Assembly: GCA_009392215.1 (NCBI GenBank)
Contig: VFGZ01000030.1
Coordinates: 1-64,000 of the forward strand
DNA length: 64,000 bases
Direction of reading: 5' to 3'
Source: SAR202 cluster bacterium
GTDB lineage: Bacteria; Chloroflexota; Dehalococcoidia; Lucifugimonadales; Lucifugimonadaceae
Below are positions 8,696 to 16,941 of this stretch, one piece after another (position 1 is the stretch's first letter; the number at the start of each line of letters is the position of its first letter). The position numbers and the translations under genes are program-made. The notes beneath the pieces are model-generated. The model was not told where the DNA came from and searched no databases. It saw nothing but the letters and a program-made list of their open reading frames with translations.

Positions 8696-10195
8696 GTGCT
8701 TGATCTAATAATAAAAGGCGCAACGGTAATAGATGGATCTGGTTCTCAAGGAGTTGTACTTGATGTTGGAATTGCAGGTGATCGTATTGTCTCGATCGCT
8801 TCGAGTATCGGTGTTGAATCAGTTGAGATTCTTGATGCGCGTGGTCTAACTTTAGCCCCAGGATTTATCGATGTTCATTCTCATGATGATTTTCATGTCT
8901 TGATCGAGCCTGAAGTTCGCCACAATATCTTGCAGGGCATTACAACCGCAATTGTCGGTAACTGCGGATTTGGTGCAGCTGGGTCAGCCGCCGGGAAGAT
9001 CCAGATGAAGGCGATTAACGAGCCGAGCATCGAACTTCCAGACTGGACTGGCTATGCTGGTTACCTTGAACAGGTCGATAAGACGTCACCTGTTTTGAAC
9101 ATTGCAGCGTTGATCGGTCATCACACTGCTCGGCGAGAGGCGATGGGGGGTGTGGCAGATCGAACACCAACCAAGACTGAGCTCGCATCGATGATCGCTA
9201 ACGTAACCGAGGGTATGGAAGCCGGGGCTGTTGGGATGTCTACTGGATTGGTATACGAGCCGGGTCGATACGCTAGGACAGAGGAAGTTGTTTCATTATC
9301 TAAAGTGGTTGGACGATACGGCGGACTTTACGTTTCACACATGCGTGATGAGGGTGGAGGATTACTCGACTCTGTAAGAGAAACTCTTCATATTGGAGAA
9401 GCAAGCGGTGCTGGTGTTCAGGTCTCACATCATAAATCTGTGGGCAAAACGAACTGGGGGATGGTTACTCATTCACTCGAAATAATTGAAGACGCTGTTG
9501 CCAGAGGCTTGGATGTAACTGCCGACCAGTACCCGTATACCGCTCGTAGCACAATGTTGTTTGCTCTCGTACAAAACGGAACCTTCAATGATGCCTTAGA
9601 TGGACCTATGGGTAAGTCTGAGCCTTCGGAAGTGCTTTTGTGCTCGGTTCCTGGGTATGAGGATTTTGAAGGTCGAACACTCCAAAGCTTTGTTGAAGAA
9701 TTTGATTTGCCAGGAGAAGAAGCTGCAAATAAATTATTGAGTGACTACTCTGATTCCATTCTTGTAGCGGCATTCGGGATGGATGAAGGCGATATTCGCA
9801 TGGTCATGGCTCATGATTCAACGATGATCGGTACGGATGGACTTGATCGTGGTTCCAAGCCCCACCCGCGTGCTTGGGGAACATATCCGAGAATATTAGG
9901 AAAGTATGTGAGAGAAGAGGGCGTGATCTCTCTCGAGAATGCAATATATAAGATGACGCACATGCCTGCATACAAGTTTGGAATTGTAAACAGAGGATTA
10001 ATAAAAGAAGGTTATTTTGCCGATTTAGTGATATTCAATCCTGATACGGTTCTTGATCTTGCGACCTATCAGAATTCCCGTATTGGCCCATCAGGAATGC
10101 CCCATGTAATCGTGAATGGTGAGTTCGCCGTTCGTGATGGGAATCATCTAGGGACTAGGTCAGGTCGCGCCTTGCGGAGAGGTGAAATTTATTAA
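8696..10195 (+). CDS. N-acyl-D-amino-acid deacylase / D-aminoacylase-like amidohydrolase
   Basis: Zinc amidohydrolase of 499 residues that should remove acyl groups from N-acyl-D-amino acids or a similar amide. The N-terminal beta-sandwich (LIIKGATVIDGSG) leads into the barrel. The metal site is visible as H61-S-H63 in DVHSHDD, C90 in GNCGFG, a His in VSHMRDEG, a His pair in VSHHKS, and the catalytic Asp in MAHDSTMIGTDG. A RGEIY-type C-terminus closes the sandwich. The GTG start at 8696 follows AGAGAGAAG. It opens a plus-strand run with two enolase-superfamily genes and an epimerase, so the deacylation product may feed those enzymes; that link is inferred. Dihydropyrimidinase-type function is less likely because the Cys and double-His pattern is that of D-aminoacylase. 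Confidence 0.88.
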   Translation: MLDLIIKGATVIDGSGSQGVVLDVGIAGDRIVSIASSIGVESVEILDARGLTLAPGFIDVHSHDDFHVLIEPEVRHNILQGITTAIVGNCGFGAAGSAAGKIQMKAINEPSIELPDWTGYAGYLEQVDKTSPVLNIAALIGHHTARREAMGGVADRTPTKTELASMIANVTEGMEAGAVGMSTGLVYEPGRYARTEEVVSLSKVVGRYGGLYVSHMRDEGGGLLDSVRETLHIGEASGAGVQVSHHKSVGKTNWGMVTHSLEIIEDAVARGLDVTADQYPYTARSTMLFALVQNGTFNDALDGPMGKSEPSEVLLCSVPGYEDFEGRTLQSFVEEFDLPGEEAANKLLSDYSDSILVAAFGMDEGDIRMVMAHDSTMIGTDGLDRGSKPHPRAWGTYPRILGKYVREEGVISLENAIYKMTHMPAYKFGIVNRGLIKEGYFADLVIFNPDTVLDLATYQNSRIGPSGMPHVIVNGEFAVRDGNHLGTRSGRALRRGEIY

Positions 10196-10265
10196 TCCAG
10201 TTGAGTACGCCCAGAGTAGGGAATATCAGGACAATCATTGGACTTCCAGCGAAGACAAGGAAATC

Positions 10266-11456
10266 ATGGCTTCAGAAATAATTGAGTCGGTTTTTTTAAC
10301 TCCGATCCCGTCAAGCTACCGAAAAGAATTAGGCAAAAATGCATATATTGACAATATTGGCATGCAACGCTTGGAATGGGTAGTTTGTGCGCGTAGTTCG
10401 AGTGGAGCCGAAGGGATATCGATTGCCAATCGGTTGATTCGAGAAGGCAGTGTTGAAAGTGCGCTCGCTTACATTAAAAGCGCTTTATTGGGTCGTGAAG
10501 TAGATCAGTTGCTTGAAATTTCCGACGGGGTTGTAACCGGAGCTGGCCCAGGTATGGATCGCTGGTACCGGCGCAACGGTTGGATGACAATATTGGCATT
10601 TGATTTGGTAGGTAAGGTTCAAGGGGTGTCGGCTATCGACCTTCTTGGTGGGCGAAAACACGATTCTGTTCCCGCTTATGACACTACTCTCTATTTTCAG
10701 GATTTTCTCAATCCAGCAAAAGGTGCAGAACAGGTTGCAGATGAGGCATCTCAGGCGGTAAGTGATGGTTGGCGGGCGGTTAAATTGAAAATAGGAAGAG
10801 GTGGGCGGTGGATGTTACCCGATGCAGGGATGCGGCGAGATATTGATGTTGTGCTTGGTGTGCGTGAAGCGGTTGCCTCTGACGTGAAAATTTATGTTGA
10901 TGCCAACTTCGGATATGACAATCATTTCGATTTGCTTGATCGATTTATAAAGGAAGTTACTCCGGCAGATATTTTTTGGTTTGAGGAAATGATTACCCAT
11001 AGTGTCGACGGTTACAAGCGGATGCGAGAAATTCTTGCTAAGTATGGCTCTGGGGCACTGTTAACTTGTGGAGAAGTGGATCGGGATCCCATCTCAGAAA
11101 TTTTCCAGGATTTGATTGATGGAGGTTTGATTGACGGTTATCAACCGGATATTGTTGGGCACGGCTATCTGGGCTGGCTGGATGTAGAGCGTCAACTCTC
11201 AGGCACTGGGGTTAGAACTATTCCTCATAACTTCGGAAATGGATCTTTTGGCACTTATGCGAGCATCGTGTGGGGTGCTACTTCAGAGACGTATGTTTCT
11301 TTAGAGGATGAACGAGCGGTTCCTTGTTATCTGACTGCGCTGCCTGAATTTACTGACGGTGCCTACGCTTTACCGAATGGAACGGGTTTAGGGGTGGATA
11401 TCGATTATTCCAGTTACGCTGCTTATTCCAAGCACGAAAACAGGATGGTGGTGTAA
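10266..11456 (+). CDS. Enolase-superfamily enzyme (MR-like, KxK type), paralogue 3
   Basis: MR/MLE-family barrel enzyme, 396 residues from ATG 10266. I prefer this start because AAGGA lies 4 bases upstream and the N-terminus then lines up with its tandem paralogue. The frame also allows GTG 10182, but its GGAGA is only 1 base away. Apparent active-site residues (from 10266): K173-x-K175 in VKLKIG, D212-A-N214 in VDANFGY, E240 in FEEM, E270 in CGE, D295 in QPD and H321 in PHN. Having both the KxK pair and the His/Asp dyad is the mandelate-racemase arrangement, unlike paralogues 1 and 2. The stop is 2 bases before the next gene, so translation is probably coupled. The substrate is unknown. Confidence 0.85.
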   Translation: MASEIIESVFLTPIPSSYRKELGKNAYIDNIGMQRLEWVVCARSSSGAEGISIANRLIREGSVESALAYIKSALLGREVDQLLEISDGVVTGAGPGMDRWYRRNGWMTILAFDLVGKVQGVSAIDLLGGRKHDSVPAYDTTLYFQDFLNPAKGAEQVADEASQAVSDGWRAVKLKIGRGGRWMLPDAGMRRDIDVVLGVREAVASDVKIYVDANFGYDNHFDLLDRFIKEVTPADIFWFEEMITHSVDGYKRMREILAKYGSGALLTCGEVDRDPISEIFQDLIDGGLIDGYQPDIVGHGYLGWLDVERQLSGTGVRTIPHNFGNGSFGTYASIVWGATSETYVSLEDERAVPCYLTALPEFTDGAYALPNGTGLGVDIDYSSYAAYSKHENRMVV

Positions 11457-11458
11457 AC

Positions 11459-12682
11459 ATGTCGGATCGAATTCTTGATAGCCACGTTATAAATAAAGTC
11501 ACAATTACACCTGTTGAAACCTATTTTGGCTCCCCGGGTAGAGGCAGGATCATTGGGCGTAATGCCAAGAGCGAGAATTATGGACATAATCAGCGCGAAT
11601 GGTTGCTTCAAATAATGACTAATTCAGGATTGAAGGGTCTGAGTAATGCTCGGCCTGGCATGAATGGAGGAGCAATAGTTGACCTGTATAACGACTTTCA
11701 AGATCTAATTGGACAACCATTATCTGCGTTCTTTACGGTTTCGGCTGGGCGAGTGATAGGTATTAACCCTAGATGGTCCGATCTGATAGATCGTTACGGT
11801 TTTTTGGATGTCGCTCTTTTTGATTTGATAGGACGGGCTCTGGAAAAGCCTGTCTACAGTCTGCTCGGCGATAAAATGCGTGGCCAAATTGAAAGCTATG
11901 ATTCCACTTTATATTTTCAAGATTTAGTGAATCCATCCGAAGGTGCCAATGCTGTAGCGATCGAGGCTATGGAAGCTGTTGCAAAAGGTTGGCGTGCTTT
12001 GAAGCTCAAACTGGGACGGCCCGGAAAATGGTTTGAGCCACATGCTGGCACATACCGAGACATTGAAGTAGTGGAAACTGTTCGTAGAGCTGTAGGTGAT
12101 GACATAAAGATTCTCGTCGATGCAAATAATGGCTATGATGGCCGACTTGACCTTCTTCGAGAGTTTGTAATAGGGATCAGTGATCTCAATGTTATGTGGA
12201 TGGAAGAGATGGTCACTGAGAATCTTGCAGATTATCGAAAGCTAAGGGACTGGCGAGATAAATACACTCCTCAAACCATGATTGTCGATGGTGAAGGCCA
12301 TAAGGGACGCCAGACGATTTATTGGCAATTGATGGAGCAAGGGCTACTCGATGCGATACAGCCCGACATGCTTCACATGGGGTTTTGGAAGTATCATGTT
12401 CTCGCTCGAGATATCGAGGAGTCAGGCAATAATACGCTTGTAGCTCCTCATAACTACAACGCTGCGTACCTAGGTTTGAGAGCCGATATTCAATTCGGCG
12501 CAGCCACAACGAGATTCGTAATCGCCGAAGACTCGACACTGGATTTCGAGTTGTATCAGGGGCCGGAATACGTTTTTAATGACGGTGCATATGATGTGCC
12601 TGATTCGCCAGGATTAGCGGTGAGTATTGATCAGGAAATGTATGAGCGTGTTTACAAAAAACATGAAACTTTAATTATTTAA
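11459..12682 (+). CDS. Enolase-superfamily enzyme (MR-like, KxK type), paralogue 4
   Basis: 407 residues and clearly a tandem homologue of the preceding gene: both share YDxTLYFQD, EGAN/KGAE, a KLKxGR strand and PHN-x-x-x-x. Apparent catalytic residues are K182-x-K184, D221-A-N223, E249 in MEEM, E279 in DGEG, D303 in QPD and H331 in PHN. Both a lysine and a His/Asp base are therefore present, as in racemases that work on both faces of a substrate, although dehydratases also have this layout. The N-terminus is about ten residues longer than in paralogue 3. Start ATG 11459, 2 bases after the previous stop; the nearby G-rich stretch is a weak ribosome site. An NAD-dependent epimerase follows 29 bases downstream. 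Confidence 0.86.
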   Translation: MSDRILDSHVINKVTITPVETYFGSPGRGRIIGRNAKSENYGHNQREWLLQIMTNSGLKGLSNARPGMNGGAIVDLYNDFQDLIGQPLSAFFTVSAGRVIGINPRWSDLIDRYGFLDVALFDLIGRALEKPVYSLLGDKMRGQIESYDSTLYFQDLVNPSEGANAVAIEAMEAVAKGWRALKLKLGRPGKWFEPHAGTYRDIEVVETVRRAVGDDIKILVDANNGYDGRLDLLREFVIGISDLNVMWMEEMVTENLADYRKLRDWRDKYTPQTMIVDGEGHKGRQTIYWQLMEQGLLDAIQPDMLHMGFWKYHVLARDIEESGNNTLVAPHNYNAAYLGLRADIQFGAATTRFVIAEDSTLDFELYQGPEYVFNDGAYDVPDSPGLAVSIDQEMYERVYKKHETLII

Positions 12683-12711
12683 GCGGGTTAACCAATCTAG
12701 GAAATTCATTC

Positions 12712-13746
12712 ATGCTCAAAGTACTAATAACAGGTGTTACAGGTCGAGTTGGCGCAAATGTAGCCCAGAATTTTTTAAACCGTGGATACGATGTTACCGG
12801 GCTGGTATGGCCAGGGGATAGGCAGATAGAGAAAATGAAAGCTATAGGTGCTGACATTTTAGAAGGTGACCTTGCTAGTTCTGCCGACGTGAATGCCGCT
12901 GTGGATGGCCAACAGGTAATTATTCACCTTGGCGCTGCTTTTCAGGCTGGTGGACCGTTCACTCCCGAACAATATTTTGACACCAACGTCAAAGGTACGT
13001 TCAATGTGCTCGAGGCTTCTAAGAATCTCGGAGATCATCTAAAGCACGTATTAATTACGAGTACTGATGCCACGATGTTCAAATACCCCGAGGAAGGAAT
13101 ATCTGAGCCCATTGCGGAGGATTCCCTGCCACTGTCTACCACAGATTGGTACGGCTACTCTAAAGTTTTGTGCGAGAGTTTATTGCACCGATATCACGCT
13201 CAAGACAATCTTCCAGGCACTATTATTCGGTTTGCTAATGTCTGGGGTGCTGGTGAAATTTTAAAGTTTGGGCAGTTCCACCTGAGTACTTTCCTCAAGC
13301 AATTTGAAAGCCGCACTGATCCTGCGGGTGAGGCTACTTTCAAAATTCTTAAACACGAGTATGACCGCAGTGATGGTGGATCTCGGTTTATCGTTGCGAG
13401 GGACAGAAACGGTCGATCGTGGAAGAAGCATCAAATCGAGGTTCGAGATATTGTTCATGGATATGAACAAGCAGTATGTGAGCCTGCGACTTTTGGAAAT
13501 GTTTACCAGCTTGGCTCAAAGGAACCGTTTACCTGGGAGGTACTCGTTCCTTATATTTCTGAGAAGACTGGGATTCCTTATTCTACTGTCGATCTTCCTA
13601 TGAATCCTACTTTTTATGAGTATGATCTTTCAGCGGCCCAAAAAGATTTTGGGTATGCTCCCAGTTTGTCGGTATTTGAAATGGTTGATGAGGCGATTAG
13701 ATACAATAAAGAGGGTGGGGGAGGAATAGTTCCGACGAACGTTTGA
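12712..13746 (+). CDS. NAD-dependent epimerase/dehydratase (extended SDR)
   Basis: 344-residue extended short-chain dehydrogenase of the GalE-like type. The Rossmann motif TGVTGRVG is at residues 7-14. The catalytic set is S117/T118 in ITSTDA and Y147-x-x-x-K151 in YGYSK, so the active site is intact. The C-terminal substrate domain (about 190-340) is typical of nucleotide-sugar or sugar epimerases and lactone-forming dehydrogenases. ATG 12712 follows AGGA at a 9-base spacing. It is the last gene of the plus-strand run that starts at 8696 and probably belongs to the same pathway; uronate or aldose dehydrogenases of this fold would suit the acid-sugar context. It converges on the B-box membrane protein gene with a 31-bp gap. 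Confidence 0.88.
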   Translation: MLKVLITGVTGRVGANVAQNFLNRGYDVTGLVWPGDRQIEKMKAIGADILEGDLASSADVNAAVDGQQVIIHLGAAFQAGGPFTPEQYFDTNVKGTFNVLEASKNLGDHLKHVLITSTDATMFKYPEEGISEPIAEDSLPLSTTDWYGYSKVLCESLLHRYHAQDNLPGTIIRFANVWGAGEILKFGQFHLSTFLKQFESRTDPAGEATFKILKHEYDRSDGGSRFIVARDRNGRSWKKHQIEVRDIVHGYEQAVCEPATFGNVYQLGSKEPFTWEVLVPYISEKTGIPYSTVDLPMNPTFYEYDLSAAQKDFGYAPSLSVFEMVDEAIRYNKEGGGGIVPTNV

Positions 13747-13777
13747 GGTGTTGAGGCCTACATGGTGAGTTAGGTGG

Positions 13778-14317
13778 TTACGGTCTGACACGATTCATGG
13801 CGACATAAACTCCTATTGCCAAACCGATCAAAGCGATAATGTTGGTAAACAGTCCACCGGGGAGACCAAGCAATGTTGCTATGTTTATTCCGATTAACCA
13901 GGCTAGGAACATCGTGAATGCTGCAACGTATCGAAGCCGGTTGTCTAACTTGTATTTTCCAGCTCTTCGGACGAAATCTCCAACTGGTGCTCCTGCTAAT
14001 CCAACAATAAGCGCTGCCACGACATTCCCGATTCGAAAATTGAACGGTAGGTTCCAAAGAAGCCATACGATAAGTGCGTAGGCAACTCCAAATCCTAGTG
14101 CTGCTAAGGCAGACAAAATTATCGTAGTGGTCAGTTCACGGGAATTTGCTTGGAAGATTGGGGCTTGGCCTATTTTAGCGCAATCTGGGCACCGCGCTCC
14201 CACTGGTGATTGCATCATGCATTGCGGGCAGATCAGATCGCCACACCTGCCGCATCGAAGGTTCGATGGGACGTTTGGGTGACGAAGGCATTTGTTGTTG
14301 AAACTGTCGTCGGTCAT
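13778..14317 (-). CDS. B-box-type zinc-finger membrane protein of unknown function
   Basis: 179 residues with no enzyme motif. The N-terminus (residues 10-46) carries a Cys/His array, C10, H13, C22, C25, C30, C33, C43 and C46, in the pattern of a B-box zinc finger. About four hydrophobic segments follow (roughly 60-85, 90-110, 125-145, 150-172), so the zinc module should sit at the membrane surface. ATG 14317 has no clear ribosome site. The gene lies 57 bp downstream of plsY on the same strand, at the end of the ymdB-PHP-plsY group. Similar small B-box plus membrane proteins are common in Chloroflexota and Actinomycetota, where the zinc module often precedes a rhomboid or other membrane domain; no rhomboid GxSG motif is seen here. 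Confidence 0.75.
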   Translation of the reverse strand: MTDDSFNNKCLRHPNVPSNLRCGRCGDLICPQCMMQSPVGARCPDCAKIGQAPIFQANSRELTTTIILSALAALGFGVAYALIVWLLWNLPFNFRIGNVVAALIVGLAGAPVGDFVRRAGKYKLDNRLRYVAAFTMFLAWLIGINIATLLGLPGGLFTNIIALIGLAIGVYVAMNRVRP

Positions 14318-14374
14318 TTGTAAAGCAGAGTACTTAAAAAAAACAGTAAATTTTTTTGAATTCGTAAATGAGCG

Positions 14375-15052
14375 TCATTGATTGATCCAGTTTTCACGCG
14401 CTGCAATATCTCGGTCGAATATTAACCTTGTTCGAATTAACCTCAGTGATATTTGTTTTTTGTCGTCTCTAAGGGAGTTCGATGTGATTCTTTTTAGCAT
14501 AGTGATAAAGGCAAACACCAATGCGAACCATACAATTTCCACAGGCAAATTTAATAAGGCTGCCCAAATTGGCATAAGAATCACTGCAATGAGCCACCAT
14601 GCAGCCGAATCTTTCCATGGAGTGAAGTGTACGCCGAGTGTTGGAATTGATGCATAGACTATGAGTAGCGGAAAGTTGATAGCTAGGGTGGCGCCAAAAA
14701 CGGTTGCCATACCGCGCCCTCCCTTAAATCTCGAAAATATTGACCAATTATGTCCGGCTATCCCAGCAAGTCCTGAAGCCATTTCGATTTCAATGCCCAG
14801 CCCAAGAATTTTTTCGGAGGCAATGAGTACCGGCAATGTGCCTTTGATAAAAACATCAAAAGGCGCAACTGGTACCACCCACCACGCTCCGACCTGTGAC
14901 GCTAGGTTAGATGCTCCGATGTTTTTTGATCCAAGTTCTCTGATATCGACGTTTTTCGCAAGTCGCCCAATGAGATATGAGGTTGGGATGGAACCTACCA
15001 GATAAGCGCCTACTATTATCGAAAACGGCAGATATACGTCCATAGTGTTCAA
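14375..15052 (-). CDS. plsY: Glycerol-3-phosphate acyltransferase PlsY
   Basis: Integral membrane enzyme, 225 residues, that acylates glycerol-3-phosphate from acyl-phosphate, the first step of phospholipid synthesis. All three PlsY signatures are visible: GSIPTSYLIGR near the N-terminus, GSKNIGASNLAS for substrate binding, and GHNWSIF...FKGGRGMAT. Several hydrophobic segments surround them. The start is TTG 15052, which overlaps the TGA stop of the PHP gene and has AGGA 5 bases upstream. ATG 15043 is a less well-spaced alternative. The overlap means translational coupling with the PHP and ymdB genes. The C-terminus is about 20-25 residues longer than typical and rich in Arg/Lys. Its partner PlsX is not in the window. 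Confidence 0.93.
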   Translation of the reverse strand: MNTMDVYLPFSIIVGAYLVGSIPTSYLIGRLAKNVDIRELGSKNIGASNLASQVGAWWVVPVAPFDVFIKGTLPVLIASEKILGLGIEIEMASGLAGIAGHNWSIFSRFKGGRGMATVFGATLAINFPLLIVYASIPTLGVHFTPWKDSAAWWLIAVILMPIWAALLNLPVEIVWFALVFAFITMLKRITSNSLRDDKKQISLRLIRTRLIFDRDIAARENWINQ

Positions 15053-15990
15053 ATTATTCCTGCCGGGATGTTACCGACATTGGAACCATGCATGTCGATC
15101 GCCCGTGTCAGTAATTTTGACACTGTATCTGGTGGTGGGCCGTTCATGCCGGGGGTAGATTCGTTCTTTGTTCCAAGAGCGTGATAATCAGTACCACCGC
15201 ATGGTACAAGATTATATTTGGTAGCTATATCTAAGTAGGTATTAATTCGATCGCTTCGGTATTTTTCAGCGTATACCTCGATACCTACTAGTCCAGCTTT
15301 TACTAGTTGTTTTATGATATCGCTTAGATGGGTTACAGTGCGGGGGTGTGCAATTGCTGCTACCCCGCCTGCAGAATGAATAATCTCAAGTGCGTCAATA
15401 GGATGAAGCTTAGGTCGGGGTACACGGGCGATTCCTTTTTCTCCTATGAATCGATCGAATGCTTCAGCTATTGTCTCTACGTGACCTGCTTCGATCATCG
15501 CACGAGCTATGTGTGGTCGTCCTATCGATCCCCTAGCCAATTCCACGACTCGTCGCCAAGAGACGGGTCTGTTAATTGCAGCGAGCTTATCGACTGTTGC
15601 GCGTGCACTTTGAATTCGTTCAGTTCTGAATTGTTCTAATCTTGATTGCAACTTCGAGTCGCTGGAATTAATAAAGTACCCCAGAAGATGCAGTTCAGAA
15701 TCGTTGGTTGCAGTTCCTAACTCGATTCCTGGAATTACTGTGAGTTGCTTGTGAGTTGATGCAGCTTGGATGGCCTGATCGGATCCGATAGTTGCGTCAT
15801 GGTCAGTGATTGCGATGATCCGTAGTGACGTTTTGGAGATTTGCTCAATTAATTTTTTCGGAGTCAGGGTGCCATCGGATGCGGTGGTGTGTAGGTGAAG
15901 ATCGATTTCCACGGGCCATTCAGGTGAAACTGTTGGAGTTGCGGGGTTATATCGGCTGCTTTTTGATTGGCCGTCTGGAGAATGATTCAA
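15049..15990 (-). CDS. PHP-domain phosphoesterase (RNase AM / nucleoside bisphosphate phosphatase-like)
   Basis: PHP-fold metal-dependent phosphoesterase, 313 residues. The metal motif DLHLHTTASDG lies near residues 30-40, AITDHD near 60, and later His/Asp clusters (RPHIAR, AIAHP, GTDYHA) complete the site. Proteins of this type remove phosphates from nucleoside 3',5'-bisphosphates or act as 5'-3' exoribonucleases. ATG 15990 overlaps the ymdB stop by 4 bp (ATGA), and its own stop overlaps the plsY start, so all three are co-translated. Sitting beside two RNA or phosphodiester metabolism genes (ymdB, rny) favours an RNA-end or nucleotide salvage role. That role is inference; the fold is certain. 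Confidence 0.87.
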   Translation of the reverse strand: MNHSPDGQSKSSRYNPATPTVSPEWPVEIDLHLHTTASDGTLTPKKLIEQISKTSLRIIAITDHDATIGSDQAIQAASTHKQLTVIPGIELGTATNDSELHLLGYFINSSDSKLQSRLEQFRTERIQSARATVDKLAAINRPVSWRRVVELARGSIGRPHIARAMIEAGHVETIAEAFDRFIGEKGIARVPRPKLHPIDALEIIHSAGGVAAIAHPRTVTHLSDIIKQLVKAGLVGIEVYAEKYRSDRINTYLDIATKYNLVPCGGTDYHALGTKNESTPGMNGPPPDTVSKLLTRAIDMHGSNVGNIPAGII

Positions 15991-16766
15991 ATTTCTATCT
16001 GCCGATCAACTCGTGCCATTGAATGCGCTAGACCGGTAGAGGTATCGATTTCAATCAAAACAGAATTGAAATTCATCGTGCCATTTCTAACGGGTTCCAT
16101 ACGCTGGCGGTATCCGGTCAGAAAACGATTGAGGGATCCTTCAACATTCACTCCAAGGATAGAATCTACGGCCCCTACCATCCCGAGATCACTTACGAAA
16201 GCAGTGCCTTCTGGGAGAATCTTGCAGTCGGCGGTTGGGACATGTGTATGCGTTCCAACAACAGCTGCAACCCTGCCGTCTAAATGCCAGGCCAAGGCAG
16301 CTTTTTCAGATGTTGCCTCTGCATGAAAGTCGACCACTATTGGCTTACCCTGTCCGAAGCCACCAGCAAGCAGGTCATCAACCACAGCAAAAGGCGAGTC
16401 GAACTCACCGACCCAAACGCGTCCGATTAGATTGATTACAGCGACTGGACCTGTGTCATCAGCCGCCCCTCTTCCGGGCGTGCTTGCAGGGTAATTTAAT
16501 GGTCGCAGTACAGGTAGGTATGGGTCGTCGAGGTGTTCAATGAATTCTCGTTTATCCCAAACGTGGTTGCCGGTTGTGATGACATTGGCTCCAGCTTCTA
16601 TCATCTCTATGACGGTATCTACAGTCAGCCCCATGCCTGCGGCGAGGTTTTCACCTTGAAGGGTTACAAAGTCCACAGAAAATTCGGCTTTTAGATCAGT
16701 TAATAAACTGCTAACTGCCCGGCGCCCTCCCTTACCGACGACATCGCCGATCATTAGAACCCGCAT
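15987..16766 (-). CDS. ymdB: YmdB-type metallophosphoesterase (TIGR00282 family)
   Basis: Calcineurin-like phosphodiesterase of 259 residues; in Bacillus the homologue hydrolyses 2',3'-cAMP and affects biofilm and motility decisions. Metal-site motifs are MIGDVVGKGGR at the N-terminus, QGENLAAG, ITTGNHVWDKRE and VDFHAEATSEK, with VVGTHTHVPTAD near 165-180. ATG 16766 follows GGAAGG at 5 bases. The gene lies just downstream of rny on the same strand with a 175-bp gap, the same neighbour relationship seen in Firmicutes, and its stop overlaps the PHP gene. The enzyme class is secure; the physiological substrate here is not known. Confidence 0.92.
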   Translation of the reverse strand: MRVLMIGDVVGKGGRRAVSSLLTDLKAEFSVDFVTLQGENLAAGMGLTVDTVIEMIEAGANVITTGNHVWDKREFIEHLDDPYLPVLRPLNYPASTPGRGAADDTGPVAVINLIGRVWVGEFDSPFAVVDDLLAGGFGQGKPIVVDFHAEATSEKAALAWHLDGRVAAVVGTHTHVPTADCKILPEGTAFVSDLGMVGAVDSILGVNVEGSLNRFLTGYRQRMEPVRNGTMNFNSVLIEIDTSTGLAHSMARVDRQIEI

Positions 16767-16941
16767 GAGAGCCTTCCAAGATTTGTGATTATGATAGATT
16801 CACCATTGCTATGTTGAAAATTGTCGTCCAAAAGAATCAGTTCAAATAAATTCCTGTCCGATAGAACCGAAAAGAAATTTGGCTGATCATCCATAAGATT
16901 CAAGGTTTTAATACCTTAGTGATAGTGTGTTTTTAAACCTG

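Noticed and set aside
10182-10265. GTG 10182 as the start of enolase paralogue 3
   Set aside because: Its only ribosome site is one base away and the extra 28 residues have no counterpart in the tandem paralogue; ATG 10266 fits better.
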